Positions 35,263 through 44,619 of a stretch of 64,000 nucleotides of DNA are shown piece by piece. Numbering within the stretch: the stretch's first letter is position 1; every line of letters begins with the position of its first letter. Source of the stretch: Thalassobius sp049116315 (lineage in GTDB: Bacteria; Pseudomonadota; Alphaproteobacteria; Rhodobacterales; Rhodobacteraceae); contig JAGDZD010000015.1 in NCBI GenBank assembly GCA_049116315.1, forward strand, positions 336,217-400,216, in the 5' to 3' direction. Below the pieces are notes generated by a model, which saw only the letters and a program-made list of their open reading frames with translations, was not told the DNA's origin and searched no databases. Position numbers and translations under genes: made by a program.

Positions 35263-36504
35263 ATGTCGGGATCTGTCCGAATGGAGCAGTTGGACCAAGA
35301 CGCCGAGCCGCATTTCTCACCACCATTCCGTCAGATTCTGTTGATGGTATCGGTTCTTGGACTGAGCGGTTTTGTCGTGTTTCTGGCCTTGCCGCGCATC
35401 TTGCCGGTTTTTGAGGCCAATCCGTACTTAAACGGCTTCATCCTATTTGTGTTTGTCATAGGTGTGCTGGCTTGCTTTTGGCAGGTGGCGCAGCTGTTTA
35501 ATTCCGTGCGGTGGATCGAAACCTTTGCATCGGGCAGCGGCGAAGATGACGGCAACCGGGCACCGCGCTTGTTGGCGCCTTTGGCAGCCCTGCTACGCGC
35601 CCGTGACACGCGGATGCAGATCAGTTCCAGTTCGACCCGGTCCATTTTGGATTCTGTGGCCACGCGGATTGATGAAGCGCGCGAAATCACGCGCTATATT
35701 GTCAGCCTGCTGATTTTCCTTGGTCTGCTTGGGACTTTCTATGGTTTGGCCACCACGGTGCCCGCGCTGGTGGATACAATCCGCGGATTGGCGCCACAAG
35801 ACGGCGAAAGTGGCGTGGACGTATTTGGGCGCCTCATGAGCGGGCTTGAAGCGCAGCTAAGCGGTATGGGCGTGGCCTTTGGGTCGTCGTTGCTGGGGCT
35901 TGCGGGCTCTTTGGTTGTTGGTCTGCTAGAGCTGTTTTCAGGCCACGGTCAGAACCGCTTTTACCGCGAGTTGGAAGAGTGGCTGTCGACCATTACCCGG
36001 GTGACCTTCTCGACCGGCGAGGGGGACGGCGAAGGTGAATCTTCGGGTGAATACGGCGCTGCTGTTCAAATTTTGGATCACATGTTGGAACAGATGGACC
36101 GGATGCGGGGACTGTTTGAGCAATCCGAACAAAGCCGCGGACAGGTTGATGCGAGGTTGGGATCCTTGGCGGATTCCGTTGAACGACTTACGGATCGTAT
36201 GGCAGGCAATCGCCCCGTGACTGACGCGCTTGAACGGGTGGCGGATGGCCAAGAGCGTTTGATCAACGTGATGAGCGAACGCGAAGACAGCGAAGGGTTG
36301 GACGCTGAAAGCCGGATGCGTTTGCGGTCGATCGACGTGCAGCTGCTGCGTATTTTGGAAGAAATCAGCGCAGGTCGCCAAGAAACAATGGCCGAACTGC
36401 GGATGGACATCGCGTCGCTGACGCGTTTGGTGGCGCAAAGCCGTATCGCCGAAGCCGATCATCCGCATGTGCGACCGACCCGACCTAAGGGGCGGGAAGG
36501 CTAA
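35263..36504 (+). CDS. MotA/TolQ/ExbB-like proton-channel protein
   Basis: 413 residues with four predicted membrane helices: about 26-44, 56-77, 147-167 (IVSLLIFLGLLGTFYGLATTVP) and 202-225 (GMGVAFGSSLLGLAGSLVVGLLEL). The last two form the conserved MotA_ExbB domain, whose small and polar residues build the ion path. A cytoplasmic C-terminal tail of about 185 residues is acidic and helical. The next gene, three bases downstream, encodes a MotB-like partner, so the two should form a 5:2-type ion-driven stator. Unlike ExbB there is no ExbD or TonB; unlike flagellar MotA there are no flagellar genes nearby. The start has no good ribosome site; ATG 35281 is an alternative. Confidence 0.88.
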   Translation: MSGSVRMEQLDQDAEPHFSPPFRQILLMVSVLGLSGFVVFLALPRILPVFEANPYLNGFILFVFVIGVLACFWQVAQLFNSVRWIETFASGSGEDDGNRAPRLLAPLAALLRARDTRMQISSSSTRSILDSVATRIDEAREITRYIVSLLIFLGLLGTFYGLATTVPALVDTIRGLAPQDGESGVDVFGRLMSGLEAQLSGMGVAFGSSLLGLAGSLVVGLLELFSGHGQNRFYRELEEWLSTITRVTFSTGEGDGEGESSGEYGAAVQILDHMLEQMDRMRGLFEQSEQSRGQVDARLGSLADSVERLTDRMAGNRPVTDALERVADGQERLINVMSEREDSEGLDAESRMRLRSIDVQLLRILEEISAGRQETMAELRMDIASLTRLVAQSRIAEADHPHVRPTRPKGREG

Positions 36505-36507
36505 GCA

Positions 36508-38847
36508 ATGGCCTTATCTCGTCGCACAGGGCAAAGATTTCAAAGCTCCATTTGGCCGGGCTTCGTGGATGCGATGACGGGTCTGTTGCTGGTGCTGATG
36601 TTTGTGCTGACCATTTTCATGGTGGTGCAATTTGTTTTGCAGGAAACCATCACTGGCCAAGACCGAGAGCTTGATACCCTGTCTTCAGAAATTGCAGCTT
36701 TGGCGCAGGCGCTGGGCTTGGAGCAGGAAAAAGCCGCCGGGTTGGAAAACGAAGTTGGTCAGCTGAACAGCACCATTCAGCAAGCGCAGGATGCCGCGTC
36801 CGCGCAGGCCGCCTTGATCGCTTCGCTTACCGTTCAGCGGGACAACCAAGCGGCGGAATTGGCGGCGGCAGCCACACAAATCTCGGACTTCGAAGCTCAG
36901 GTTGCAGCGATGCTGACCGAACGGGCCACCGCCTTGGGGCGCATTGCGGCGCTCGAGAAAGATCAAGCCGACGCCCGTGAAACCATATCCGCCTTGGAAG
37001 AGGATCGCGATACCGCGCTCGGCACCATTGCGACCCTCGAAGGGGAACGCACGCGGTTGATCGACGAAAAAGAGGCGCTGAACCTTGCATTGGCGCTGGC
37101 GCGGGATGAAATCGACGCTGGCACCGAGGCCGCGCGATTGGCCGCTGCGCGTCGCGAAGCGCTTGAGGCGTTGATCGCAGATTTACAGTCTGAAAACGCT
37201 GAAACAGATGCAGCCAATGCAGATCTTTTGGCACAAGTGACCGGTCTGAAAACCGACAAGGCAGGCTTGTTGGATGAAAAAGCCGCGCTAGAGGCCGCCC
37301 GTTTAGCGTTGGAAAATGCTCTGAGCGAGGAAGAAAAGGCCAAATTGGCCGAAGCTGCGGCGGCAGAGGCTTTACGCAAACGACTTGAAAATGCCGATGC
37401 TGAATTGACGGCAATGACCCTGTCCCTTGAACGGCAGCGCCGAGATGCAGAAGAGACGTTGGCGCTTTTGGCGGCGGCGGATGCGGCCAGCCAAGGGTTG
37501 ACGGCGAAATTGGCGGCCGCGTTGTTGGCTCAGGATTCCGCGAAAGACGAAATTCTACGATTGCAGAAAAACCTAGACGCCACCGAAGGCGGTCTAGAAG
37601 CGACATCCTCCCGCTTGCAGGATCTTGAGAACCAATTGGCCGCCGCCCTGTCCGAAGTGGATCAAGGCACTGTTGAAATCGCTGGGTTGCGCACAAGACT
37701 AAGCGAAGCTGAGGCCAAGCTCAGCTCGGCCGAAGGGCGCGCAGATGAATTGCAAACACGGCTCGCAGGCGAACGTGCAACTCTCGAAGAGCGGCTGGCC
37801 GAAGCTTTGGCGGCCAAACTCACCGTCGAGGCGCAGGTGAAAGACGCAGAGACAGCATTGGCCGAAGCATTGGCGGCAAAGCTGGCCGCCGAACAAGCGG
37901 TTGACCAAGCCCGCCAGTCCCAAGAAGCCGCCGAGGCGCAGGCGCAAGAAGCGCGCGATGCGATGGAAGCAGACGAAGCACAGTTGCAACAAGATTTGGC
38001 GCAGGCTTTGGCTGCCCGTCTGGCCGCCGATCAAGCGGCCCGTGACAGTCTGAGCGAGGCAGAACGCCAAGCGGTGCTGTTGGCGACGGCAAACGAAACA
38101 TTGGCCGCTGAACGGGCCATTTCCAGCGAAGCCCAGCGTCGCCAAGCGCTGCTTAATCAGCAGGTGGCGCAGCTGAACGCACAGCTTGGATCCTTGCAGG
38201 CGATCATTGATGACTACAAAGAGCGCGACTCGGCCTCAAATATCCGGATCGAGGCACTGGGGTCAGACCTGAACGCAGCGCTGGCGCGCGCCGCGCAGGA
38301 AGAGCGCAAGCGGCGACAGCTGGAAGAGGCCGAGCGGCTTCGTTTGGAAGAAGAGAAGAAGCGGCTTGAAGCTGAAAAGCAGGATCTCGAGAAATACAGG
38401 TCTGACTTCTTTGGCCGGTTGCGTGATCTGTTGGGGGCACAAGAAGGTGTGCGCATCGTGGGGGACCGCTTTGTGTTTTCATCCGAGGTTCTGTTTGATT
38501 CCGGATCGGCAGATCTGGCGGTTGAGGGCGCGCGAGAGATCGCCAAGGTGGCGTCGATCCTGCGGTCAATATCGGATGACATTCCAGATGAAATCGATTG
38601 GATCATCCGGGTCGACGGTCACACTGACGATCAACCTCTTGGCGTTGGCGGAGAGTTCCAGGACAACTGGGATCTGAGCCAAGCCCGCGCGCTTTCGGTT
38701 GTGCGCTATATGGTGGATTATCTTGGTCTGCCGCCCAACCGGCTAAGTGCCAACGGGTTTGGTCAGTTCCAACCGGTCAACCGCGAAAACAGTGCAACGG
38801 CGCGGGCGCAAAACCGTCGGATCGAACTGAAACTGACAGAGCGTTAA
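36508..38847 (+). CDS. MotB-like protein with giant coiled coil and OmpA domain
   Basis: 779 residues. A short cytoplasmic tail is followed by one membrane helix (about 22-46) preceded by PGFVDAMTGLLLVLMF; Asp21 sits where the proton-carrying Asp of MotB/ZorB lies. About 590 residues of alanine-, glutamate- and leucine-rich coiled coil follow (47-640), including tandem LAEALAAKL-type units near 430-465. The C-terminal OmpA/MotB domain (about 650-779) has EVLFDSGSADLAVEG, VDGHTDDQP, LSQARALSVVRYM and NRRIELKL, which bind peptidoglycan. The coiled coil would be periplasmic and could span about 80 nm if extended, far more than the periplasm. The partner is the MotA-like protein directly upstream. 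Confidence 0.88.
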   Translation: MALSRRTGQRFQSSIWPGFVDAMTGLLLVLMFVLTIFMVVQFVLQETITGQDRELDTLSSEIAALAQALGLEQEKAAGLENEVGQLNSTIQQAQDAASAQAALIASLTVQRDNQAAELAAAATQISDFEAQVAAMLTERATALGRIAALEKDQADARETISALEEDRDTALGTIATLEGERTRLIDEKEALNLALALARDEIDAGTEAARLAAARREALEALIADLQSENAETDAANADLLAQVTGLKTDKAGLLDEKAALEAARLALENALSEEEKAKLAEAAAAEALRKRLENADAELTAMTLSLERQRRDAEETLALLAAADAASQGLTAKLAAALLAQDSAKDEILRLQKNLDATEGGLEATSSRLQDLENQLAAALSEVDQGTVEIAGLRTRLSEAEAKLSSAEGRADELQTRLAGERATLEERLAEALAAKLTVEAQVKDAETALAEALAAKLAAEQAVDQARQSQEAAEAQAQEARDAMEADEAQLQQDLAQALAARLAADQAARDSLSEAERQAVLLATANETLAAERAISSEAQRRQALLNQQVAQLNAQLGSLQAIIDDYKERDSASNIRIEALGSDLNAALARAAQEERKRRQLEEAERLRLEEEKKRLEAEKQDLEKYRSDFFGRLRDLLGAQEGVRIVGDRFVFSSEVLFDSGSADLAVEGAREIAKVASILRSISDDIPDEIDWIIRVDGHTDDQPLGVGGEFQDNWDLSQARALSVVRYMVDYLGLPPNRLSANGFGQFQPVNRENSATARAQNRRIELKLTER

Positions 38848-39809
38848 CGCAGGTCAATCGTATGGCTTCGATCACTTAGCACCTGATCCCCCCGCAGCAA
38901 CACCGCCCGCGTTGTATAGGTGCCGGTGGGCCAGTTGGTGTCTGGGCGTTTGCGACCGATGGCGCGAAACAGCTGTGCCTGCGATTTTTCAAGATCGATT
39001 GCTTTTTTCACCACCAAACCCTCTGGTCCGGCGATGCTGAGCGCCAGTACGTCACCGGCTTGGCTGCCATAGGCGTAGACCCATGTGACCACAGCGGGGG
39101 ACACGGTGGTCAGGCTGGTGGCATGGGCTTGCCCCTGTTTAATCGCGTCGAAACTTGGAATGCTTGTGGCAAAGCCCAAATCGATCACGCCGCCCGGCGT
39201 GTGCAGCAAATCATCCTGCCACAGATCGTGATCCGGCATCTTACTGAAGCAACGATCCGCGCTGGGAAAAGGGTCGACGATCTGGCCGTCTTTGCGAATG
39301 GAGATGTGCAGATGGGGAAATTGCGTGCGTCCAGACAGACCCACTTGTCCCAGCACAGCGTTTGCAGCCACGCGCCGCCCGGGTTCAACGATGATGCTGT
39401 CGCGTTTCATATGGCAATATTGGGAGACCCAGCCACCGCCGTGATCAATGGCAACCCCATTGCCGCATTCCTTGCCCTGCACGAGGTCTTTGGTGATCTC
39501 GGTATAGCCTGTGTCCGGCATTTCATCACGCACGCCGCGCACAACGCCGGGCGCGGCGGCAACGACATTCACCCCATCGCGCATCTGCTGCAACGAGATC
39601 AGCGCAAAGTCGGTGCCTTTATGGCCATCATAGCTGAGCGCGCCGCATCCAAAATCCTGAACGCTCGGCGTGGGGTCGCGGTCAACATAATGCTGAATAT
39701 AGCAGGTCGCGCCCAACTCGCATTCGATCGGTTGAACCAAAACGGGATCCGCCGCAGCCCCAAAGGGGGCAAAGGCCAAGGTCGTTAGAGCGGCAAAAGA
39801 CAAGCGCAT
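38844..39809 (-). CDS. M23-family peptidoglycan endopeptidase
   Basis: 321 residues from the ATG giving MRLSFAALTTLAFAPFGAAA, a signal peptide. Unlike the EnvC protein at the left end this one keeps the catalytic set: H63 and D67 in DGHKGTDFAL, H133 in SQYCHMK and H166/H168 in FPHLHISI. It should be an active zinc LytM endopeptidase in the periplasm, cutting peptide crosslinks. A C-terminal domain of about 120 residues (after DRCFSKMPDH) is unassigned. Its stop overlaps the convergent MotB-like gene by four bases. Codon start TTG 39827 is a weaker choice. Confidence 0.9.
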   Translation of the reverse strand: MRLSFAALTTLAFAPFGAAADPVLVQPIECELGATCYIQHYVDRDPTPSVQDFGCGALSYDGHKGTDFALISLQQMRDGVNVVAAAPGVVRGVRDEMPDTGYTEITKDLVQGKECGNGVAIDHGGGWVSQYCHMKRDSIIVEPGRRVAANAVLGQVGLSGRTQFPHLHISIRKDGQIVDPFPSADRCFSKMPDHDLWQDDLLHTPGGVIDLGFATSIPSFDAIKQGQAHATSLTTVSPAVVTWVYAYGSQAGDVLALSIAGPEGLVVKKAIDLEKSQAQLFRAIGRKRPDTNWPTGTYTTRAVLLRGDQVLSDRSHTIDLR

Positions 39810-39858
39810 CAGATCATCCCGTTTCAAAAGGGCTACAGTCAGGTGTCATTCCATACAA

Positions 39859-39889
39859 AAACGGCCCCGATGTCACCACGGGGCCGTTT
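39859..39889 (-). terminator. Intrinsic terminator of clpA
   Basis: AAACGGCCCCG and CGGGGCCGTTT form a perfect 11-bp stem with a nine-base loop; on the minus strand it is followed by TTTTTGTATGG. Confidence 0.85.
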
Positions 39890-39911
39890 GAATTTCTGGA
39901 AAAGTTGGTCA

Positions 39912-42257
39912 TTAATCCGCGGTCAACAGGGGTGGCTTATTGCCGGTCGACAGTCGCGCCTGAGCCGGACCTTCGATGCGCAGGTCAATTTCACCTGCTT
40001 TGACACCCACTTTGACAACGCCGCCCTTGGCCAGTTTGCCAAACAGCAACTCTTCGGCCAGAGGCTTTTTGATGTATTCTTGGATCACGCGGCCCAGAGG
40101 TCGGGCGCCCATTTTATCATCATAGCCTTTGTCAGCCAGCCATTCCGCAGCAGGTTTGGTCAGCTCGATGTGCACGTTGCGGTCCATCAGCTGGGCCTCA
40201 AGCTGAAGCACAAACTTTTCGACAACCTGCAAAATGACGTCTTTGGGCAGTGGCGAGAAGCTGATCACCGCATCCAGGCGGTTGCGGAATTCGGGGGTAA
40301 AGGTGCGTTCGATCGCGGCGGTGTCTTCACCAGTGCGACGGTCACGACCAAAGCCGATGGCTTCTTTGGCTTGCTCTGCGGCACCCGCATTCGAGGTCAT
40401 AATCAGAACCACATTGCGGAAATCAACGGTGCGGCCGTTGTGATCGGTCAGCTTGCCGTGATCCATCACCTGCAACAGGATGTTGTAAACATCAGGGTGC
40501 GCTTTTTCCATTTCATCCAGCAGCAGAACACAATGTGGATGTTGGTCCACACCATCTGTCAGCATGCCGCCCTGATCAAAGCCGACATAGCCCGGAGGCG
40601 CCCCGATCAGACGTGAAACAGCGTGTTTTTCCATGTACTCAGACATGTCAAAGCGCAGCAGTTCGACACCCAACGTGTCCGCTAGTTGATTGGCGACTTC
40701 GGTTTTACCAACACCGGTCGGGCCTGCGAACAGGTAGTTCCCGATTGGTTTTTCCGGTTCACGCAGTCCCGCACGGGCCAGTTTGATAGCACTGGACAGG
40801 GCTTCGATGGCTTTATCCTGACCAAAGACAACCCGTTTCAGAGACTTTTCCAGATCCTTCAGGATCTCGGCATCGTCTTTGGAAACGCTTTTTGGCGGGA
40901 TCCGGGCGATCTTGGCGACCACGGCTTCGATTTCTTTCACGCCAATGGTTTTGCGACGTTTGGATTCCGCCACCAGATGCTGGGCTGCGCCGGCTTCGTC
41001 GATCACATCGATCGCTTTGTCGGGCAGTTTGCGATCGTTGATATAGCGCGCGGCCAGATCCACAGCCGTTTTGATCGCATCATTGGTAAACTTGATGCCG
41101 TGATGCTCTTCGAAATAGGGCTTAAGACCCTTGAGGATTTTGACGGAATCTTCGACCGAAGGCTCAGCAACGTCAATTTTCTGGAAACGACGGCTTAGTG
41201 CGCGATCTTTTTCAAAGTGTTGACGGAACTCTTTGTAGGTGGTGGAGCCCATGCAGCGCAGTTTGCCGCCCTGCAATGCAGGTTTCAGCAAGTTGCTGGC
41301 ATCCATTGCCCCGCCGGAGGTTGCGCCAGCGCCGATCACAGTATGGATTTCGTCGATGAACAAGACCGCGTCGGGATGTTCTTCCAATTCTGTCATGACC
41401 GCTTTTAGGCGCTCTTCGAAGTCACCGCGATAGCGGGTGCCCGCCAGCAATGCGCCCATATCCAAGGAATAGATGATGGTTTGTGACAAAACTTCGGGTG
41501 TTTCGCCCGAGACAACTTTGCGCGCCAAACCTTCGGCAATGGCGGTTTTGCCAACACCGGGATCCCCGACCAGTAGGGGATTGTTCTTGCGGCGACGGCA
41601 CAGAACCTGAATGCAACGTTCGACTTCCTGATTGCGACCGATCAGCGGGTCAACGTCACCTTTCTGCGACTTTTCGTTCAGGTTGACACAGTATTTGCCC
41701 AAGGCAGATTCTTTGGGATCAACCGCATCAGCAGGAGAGGCTGTGTGATGCGCCGCTTCTTCTTCAGAGTCTCCTTCGTCTGCACCCGACACTTGGCGAG
41801 GTTCACCATATGACGGGTCTTTGGCCACACCATGCGCGATGAAGTTCACAGCGTCATAGCGGGTCATATCCTGTTCTTGCAGGAAGTATGCGGCATTGGA
41901 TTCACGTTCTGCAAAGATAGCGACCAGAACATTCGCGCCGGTGACTTCTGTCCGGCCCGAGCTTTGCACATGAATTGCGGCGCGTTGAATGACCCGTTGG
42001 AAGGCGGCGGTTGGCACCGCTTCAGAGCCTTCAACATCGGTGACCAAATTGGACAGGTCATCATCGACAAATTCCACAAGTGTGGTTCGCAGCTCTTCGG
42101 TTTCCACCGAGCAAGCTTTGAGAACACGCAAGGCATCTGGTTCGTCTATCAACGCTAAGAGCAAATGCTCTAGCGTTGCAAATTCGTGTTTACGCGCATT
42201 AGCCAAGGCTAAGGCAGCATGGATCGCCTGTTCAAGCGTGTTCGAGAATGAAGGCAC
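39912..42257 (-). CDS. clpA: ATP-dependent Clp protease ATP-binding subunit ClpA
   Basis: 781 residues. Clp N-domain (1-145), then two AAA+ modules: Walker A GDPGVGKT at 231-238 with Walker B VLFIDE at 298-303, and Walker A GPTGVGKT at 512-519 with a later LLLDEMEKAHPDVYNILLQ. There is no middle ClpB coiled coil, so it is ClpA. It unfolds substrates and feeds them to ClpP; the IGF-type loop needed for ClpP binding is seen as AIGFGRD near 630. The adaptor gene clpS is not upstream here. A terminator follows. Confidence 0.97.
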   Translation of the reverse strand: MPSFSNTLEQAIHAALALANARKHEFATLEHLLLALIDEPDALRVLKACSVETEELRTTLVEFVDDDLSNLVTDVEGSEAVPTAAFQRVIQRAAIHVQSSGRTEVTGANVLVAIFAERESNAAYFLQEQDMTRYDAVNFIAHGVAKDPSYGEPRQVSGADEGDSEEEAAHHTASPADAVDPKESALGKYCVNLNEKSQKGDVDPLIGRNQEVERCIQVLCRRRKNNPLLVGDPGVGKTAIAEGLARKVVSGETPEVLSQTIIYSLDMGALLAGTRYRGDFEERLKAVMTELEEHPDAVLFIDEIHTVIGAGATSGGAMDASNLLKPALQGGKLRCMGSTTYKEFRQHFEKDRALSRRFQKIDVAEPSVEDSVKILKGLKPYFEEHHGIKFTNDAIKTAVDLAARYINDRKLPDKAIDVIDEAGAAQHLVAESKRRKTIGVKEIEAVVAKIARIPPKSVSKDDAEILKDLEKSLKRVVFGQDKAIEALSSAIKLARAGLREPEKPIGNYLFAGPTGVGKTEVANQLADTLGVELLRFDMSEYMEKHAVSRLIGAPPGYVGFDQGGMLTDGVDQHPHCVLLLDEMEKAHPDVYNILLQVMDHGKLTDHNGRTVDFRNVVLIMTSNAGAAEQAKEAIGFGRDRRTGEDTAAIERTFTPEFRNRLDAVISFSPLPKDVILQVVEKFVLQLEAQLMDRNVHIELTKPAAEWLADKGYDDKMGARPLGRVIQEYIKKPLAEELLFGKLAKGGVVKVGVKAGEIDLRIEGPAQARLSTGNKPPLLTAD

Positions 42258-42427
42258 TGGTCGCGCTCCTTCCTTATCTGGGTCGAAAAAACGTCGAAGG
42301 GATTATCGGGCGTCGGTCCGACCATGGACCCTTAGGATTAAAGTTTGGTCGATATGACGCTGGCTTCAAGTCTTTTCTACCGGTGTTACCTCTTTAATAG
42401 CTCATTTGCTGATCCGGGCAGCGCAAA

Positions 42428-43195
42428 TTAGAACTTATCTTTGCGTTTTCGGATTTCAGCGAAGACTGTCTCTGGCTCTGCACCGATCATGCCAACTGTT
42501 GCCTGAATCGCCGGATCTTTGCATCGCAAGAACGGATTGGTTTCCAATTCCAACGACAAAAGACTTGGGACCGTTGGAATGCCCTGTGCACGGGCCTGAT
42601 CAATCTCGTCTATACGAGAGATAAGTGCGGGATTGTTCGGGTCAATGGTTTGGGCGAAATTCGCATTCGCTTTTGTATATTCGTGACCCGAGCACACAAG
42701 CGTGTCACCCGGCAAGGCAGCCAGTTTGGACAGGCTAATATACATCTGATCTGGGGTGCCTTCAAACAGGCGGCCACAGCCCAAGGCCATCAAGCTATCG
42801 GCAGTAAACACCAGTTTTTCAGCCGGAAAACTAAAGGCGACATGACCCACAGTGTGGCCTGACACGTCCAGCACGGTCATTTTGGTGCCGCACAGCGCCA
42901 CAGTGTCACCTTCGGACACCGGGATGTCCAAATCAGGCAGGCGGTGCGCATCTGCCTCCGCGCCGATCACTTTGGCGGGATGATCCGCCAATAGGTCCGC
43001 CAATCCATCAACGTGATCCCAATGGTGATGGGTCAGCAGCACGTGCGACAAGGTCCAGCCTTTGGATTTGAGGGCGGATTTGAGCGGCCCTGCTTCGGGC
43101 ACATCAATGGCGGCGGTCTCTCCGCTTGCGGGGTCGTGAATCAAATAGGCATAGTTATCCGCGAGGCATGGGATCGTCACAAGCTCAAGGGGCAT
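42428..43195 (-). CDS. gloB: Hydroxyacylglutathione hydrolase (glyoxalase II)
   Basis: 255 residues. Metallo-beta-lactamase fold with THHHWDH at 55-61, GHTVGHVAFSF near 115 and FTADSLMALGCGRLFEG near 130. The C-terminal HAGH domain has SGHEYTKANANFAQTID and the final EIRKRKDKF that contacts glutathione. It hydrolyses S-D-lactoylglutathione to D-lactate. It is divergent from a methyltransferase-like gene, a neighbour often seen beside gloB. Confidence 0.95.
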   Translation of the reverse strand: MPLELVTIPCLADNYAYLIHDPASGETAAIDVPEAGPLKSALKSKGWTLSHVLLTHHHWDHVDGLADLLADHPAKVIGAEADAHRLPDLDIPVSEGDTVALCGTKMTVLDVSGHTVGHVAFSFPAEKLVFTADSLMALGCGRLFEGTPDQMYISLSKLAALPGDTLVCSGHEYTKANANFAQTIDPNNPALISRIDEIDQARAQGIPTVPSLLSLELETNPFLRCKDPAIQATVGMIGAEPETVFAEIRKRKDKF

Positions 43196-43267
43196 GGTGT
43201 TTCTCTCTGTGATCAGTATTCTGCACGTATTCCGTCTTTACAGTGGCGGATCAGAGGACCGGCTGCA

Positions 43268-44014
43268 ATGCATCTTGACGTACAAGAATTGCGTAATTTC
43301 TACTACCGCAGCATGTTAGGGCGCGCGGCCCAAAAGGCAATTCGTGACGTTGTCACAAACATGTGGCCCGAAGCGCACGGCCAAACTGTTGTGGGCTTTG
43401 GCTTTGCCGCCCCTTTGTTGCGGCCCTATCTGAAAGATGCGCGCCGTGTGACGGCGCTGATGCCGGGGCCCCAAGGGGTTATGGCGTGGCCCACTGGACT
43501 GCCCAATCTGGCGACATTGTGTGATGAAGTGGCTTGGCCGGTCGAAACCGGGCGGGTGGATAAGCTTGTGCTGATGCATGGGCTGGAAACCAGCGAGCAG
43601 CCGACCGCTTTGCTTGAAGAATGTTTCCGGGTGCTTGGGCCCGGCGGTCGTGCCCTGTTCATTGTGCCCAATCGCGCGGGCCTGTGGTCACGCAGCGACC
43701 ACACACCCTTTGGATACGGGCGGCCCTATTCCTTGGGCCAGCTTGAAGCCCAGTTGAAACATCATCAATTCACGATCGAACGCCACGAAGCCTCTTTGTA
43801 TCAGCCCCCCTCGCGTCGTCGGTTTTGGCGCAAAACGGGCGAGTTGAGCGAACGCATGGGGCACCGGTTTTCGATGGTCGTTGCTGGCGGGGTTATCATG
43901 ATCGAAGTCTCAAAACGTGTGCATGCGCCCAGCGGTCCGGGGCTGCGCGAAACCGTGTCTCGCCCGTTGCAGATTTTGACCCCCAACCCGTCCAAAGAAG
44001 TGAAGCCGATTTAG
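43268..44014 (+). CDS. Class I SAM-dependent methyltransferase-like protein
   Basis: 248 residues from the ATG behind AGAGGACC; the longer frame upstream is antisense to gloB. The Rossmann region reads TVVGFGFAAPLLRPYLKDARRVTALMP, where the first motif GFGFAAP is a variant of the usual GxGxG. Motif region EECFRVLGPGGRALFIVPNRAGLWSRSDHTPFGYGRPYS is typical of methyltransferases such as those near gloB in Rhodobacterales. Substrate unknown. Confidence 0.85.
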   Translation: MHLDVQELRNFYYRSMLGRAAQKAIRDVVTNMWPEAHGQTVVGFGFAAPLLRPYLKDARRVTALMPGPQGVMAWPTGLPNLATLCDEVAWPVETGRVDKLVLMHGLETSEQPTALLEECFRVLGPGGRALFIVPNRAGLWSRSDHTPFGYGRPYSLGQLEAQLKHHQFTIERHEASLYQPPSRRRFWRKTGELSERMGHRFSMVVAGGVIMIEVSKRVHAPSGPGLRETVSRPLQILTPNPSKEVKPI

Positions 44015-44619
44015 AGGAACTCGCGCCTTGGGGCGACGGCAGGATCTACCCGAAGCGAGACGCCCGGCGCGGTGGATTGCGGGGGTTGGTGCTGTCCGAA
44101 AAATAGGCGACTGGAACGCCGATTTGCACTCAAAAGGGAACCCAAAAAATACCTAGTCACATCGGCACAAAACCCGTTTTGAGCACGTTGGTAAGAGGGG
44201 TGGCGCGCGACGCGGGGCGCGGCGTCTTGCCGTGCAGCTTTTAGAATCTCATCCAAATGATTGGCCAAAACCGATCAAGAAAGCGGTCAGCCCCTAGCCG
44301 GCCCGCAGGTTTGGTTCGTTCGGTTTGCCGGTTTCGCTGCCCGAAATGCACGCTAATCAATGGGGGGAATCGGAAAAAATGCACGAAACTGGTCCCTTTT
44401 TCTGACCGATTTTCGCTGCAAACCGTCGCACCCCTGTTAAGCTTCTGTTATTGTGTGGTATTCTTTTGCATACTGAAATTCTTAAGCCGGTTGCTAGGTG
44501 AGGAATGCTCTGCTACACCCACGCCGATTTCGACACTTTGAAGTAGTTCAAAGATCCAAACCCCCCGGGATGGTTCAACCGAGCCGAACTGGGGCCAGAT
44601 AACAATCGGAAGGGTGGAC
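44015..44619. other. 600-base non-coding region upstream of the ATP synthase operon
   Basis: No gene is supported here. It holds two AAATGCACG copies exactly 33 bases apart (44344-44352 and 44377-44385), an AATCGG/CCGATT inverted repeat (44368-44373 with 44406-44411), and a GC-rich stem around GACGC and GCGTC (about 44208-44226). A weakly supported minus-strand frame at 44011-44268 has no family resemblance. The promoter of atpHAGDC must lie within the AT-richer stretch 44430-44480, but I cannot fix its boxes. Confidence 0.5.

Noticed and set aside
36827..37696. Minus-strand 289-residue frame opposite the coiled-coil gene
   Set aside because: Low-complexity reversed sequence of an A/E/L-rich gene, rich in Pro, Arg and Ser.
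35263..39809. Zorya anti-phage system
   Set aside because: The channel and OmpA proteins resemble ZorA/ZorB in fold, but no ZorC, ZorD or ZorE gene is present and the long helical region is in the wrong partner.
44011..44268. Minus-strand 85-residue frame in the region before atpH
   Set aside because: No ribosome site and no family resemblance; partly antisense to the end of the methyltransferase gene.
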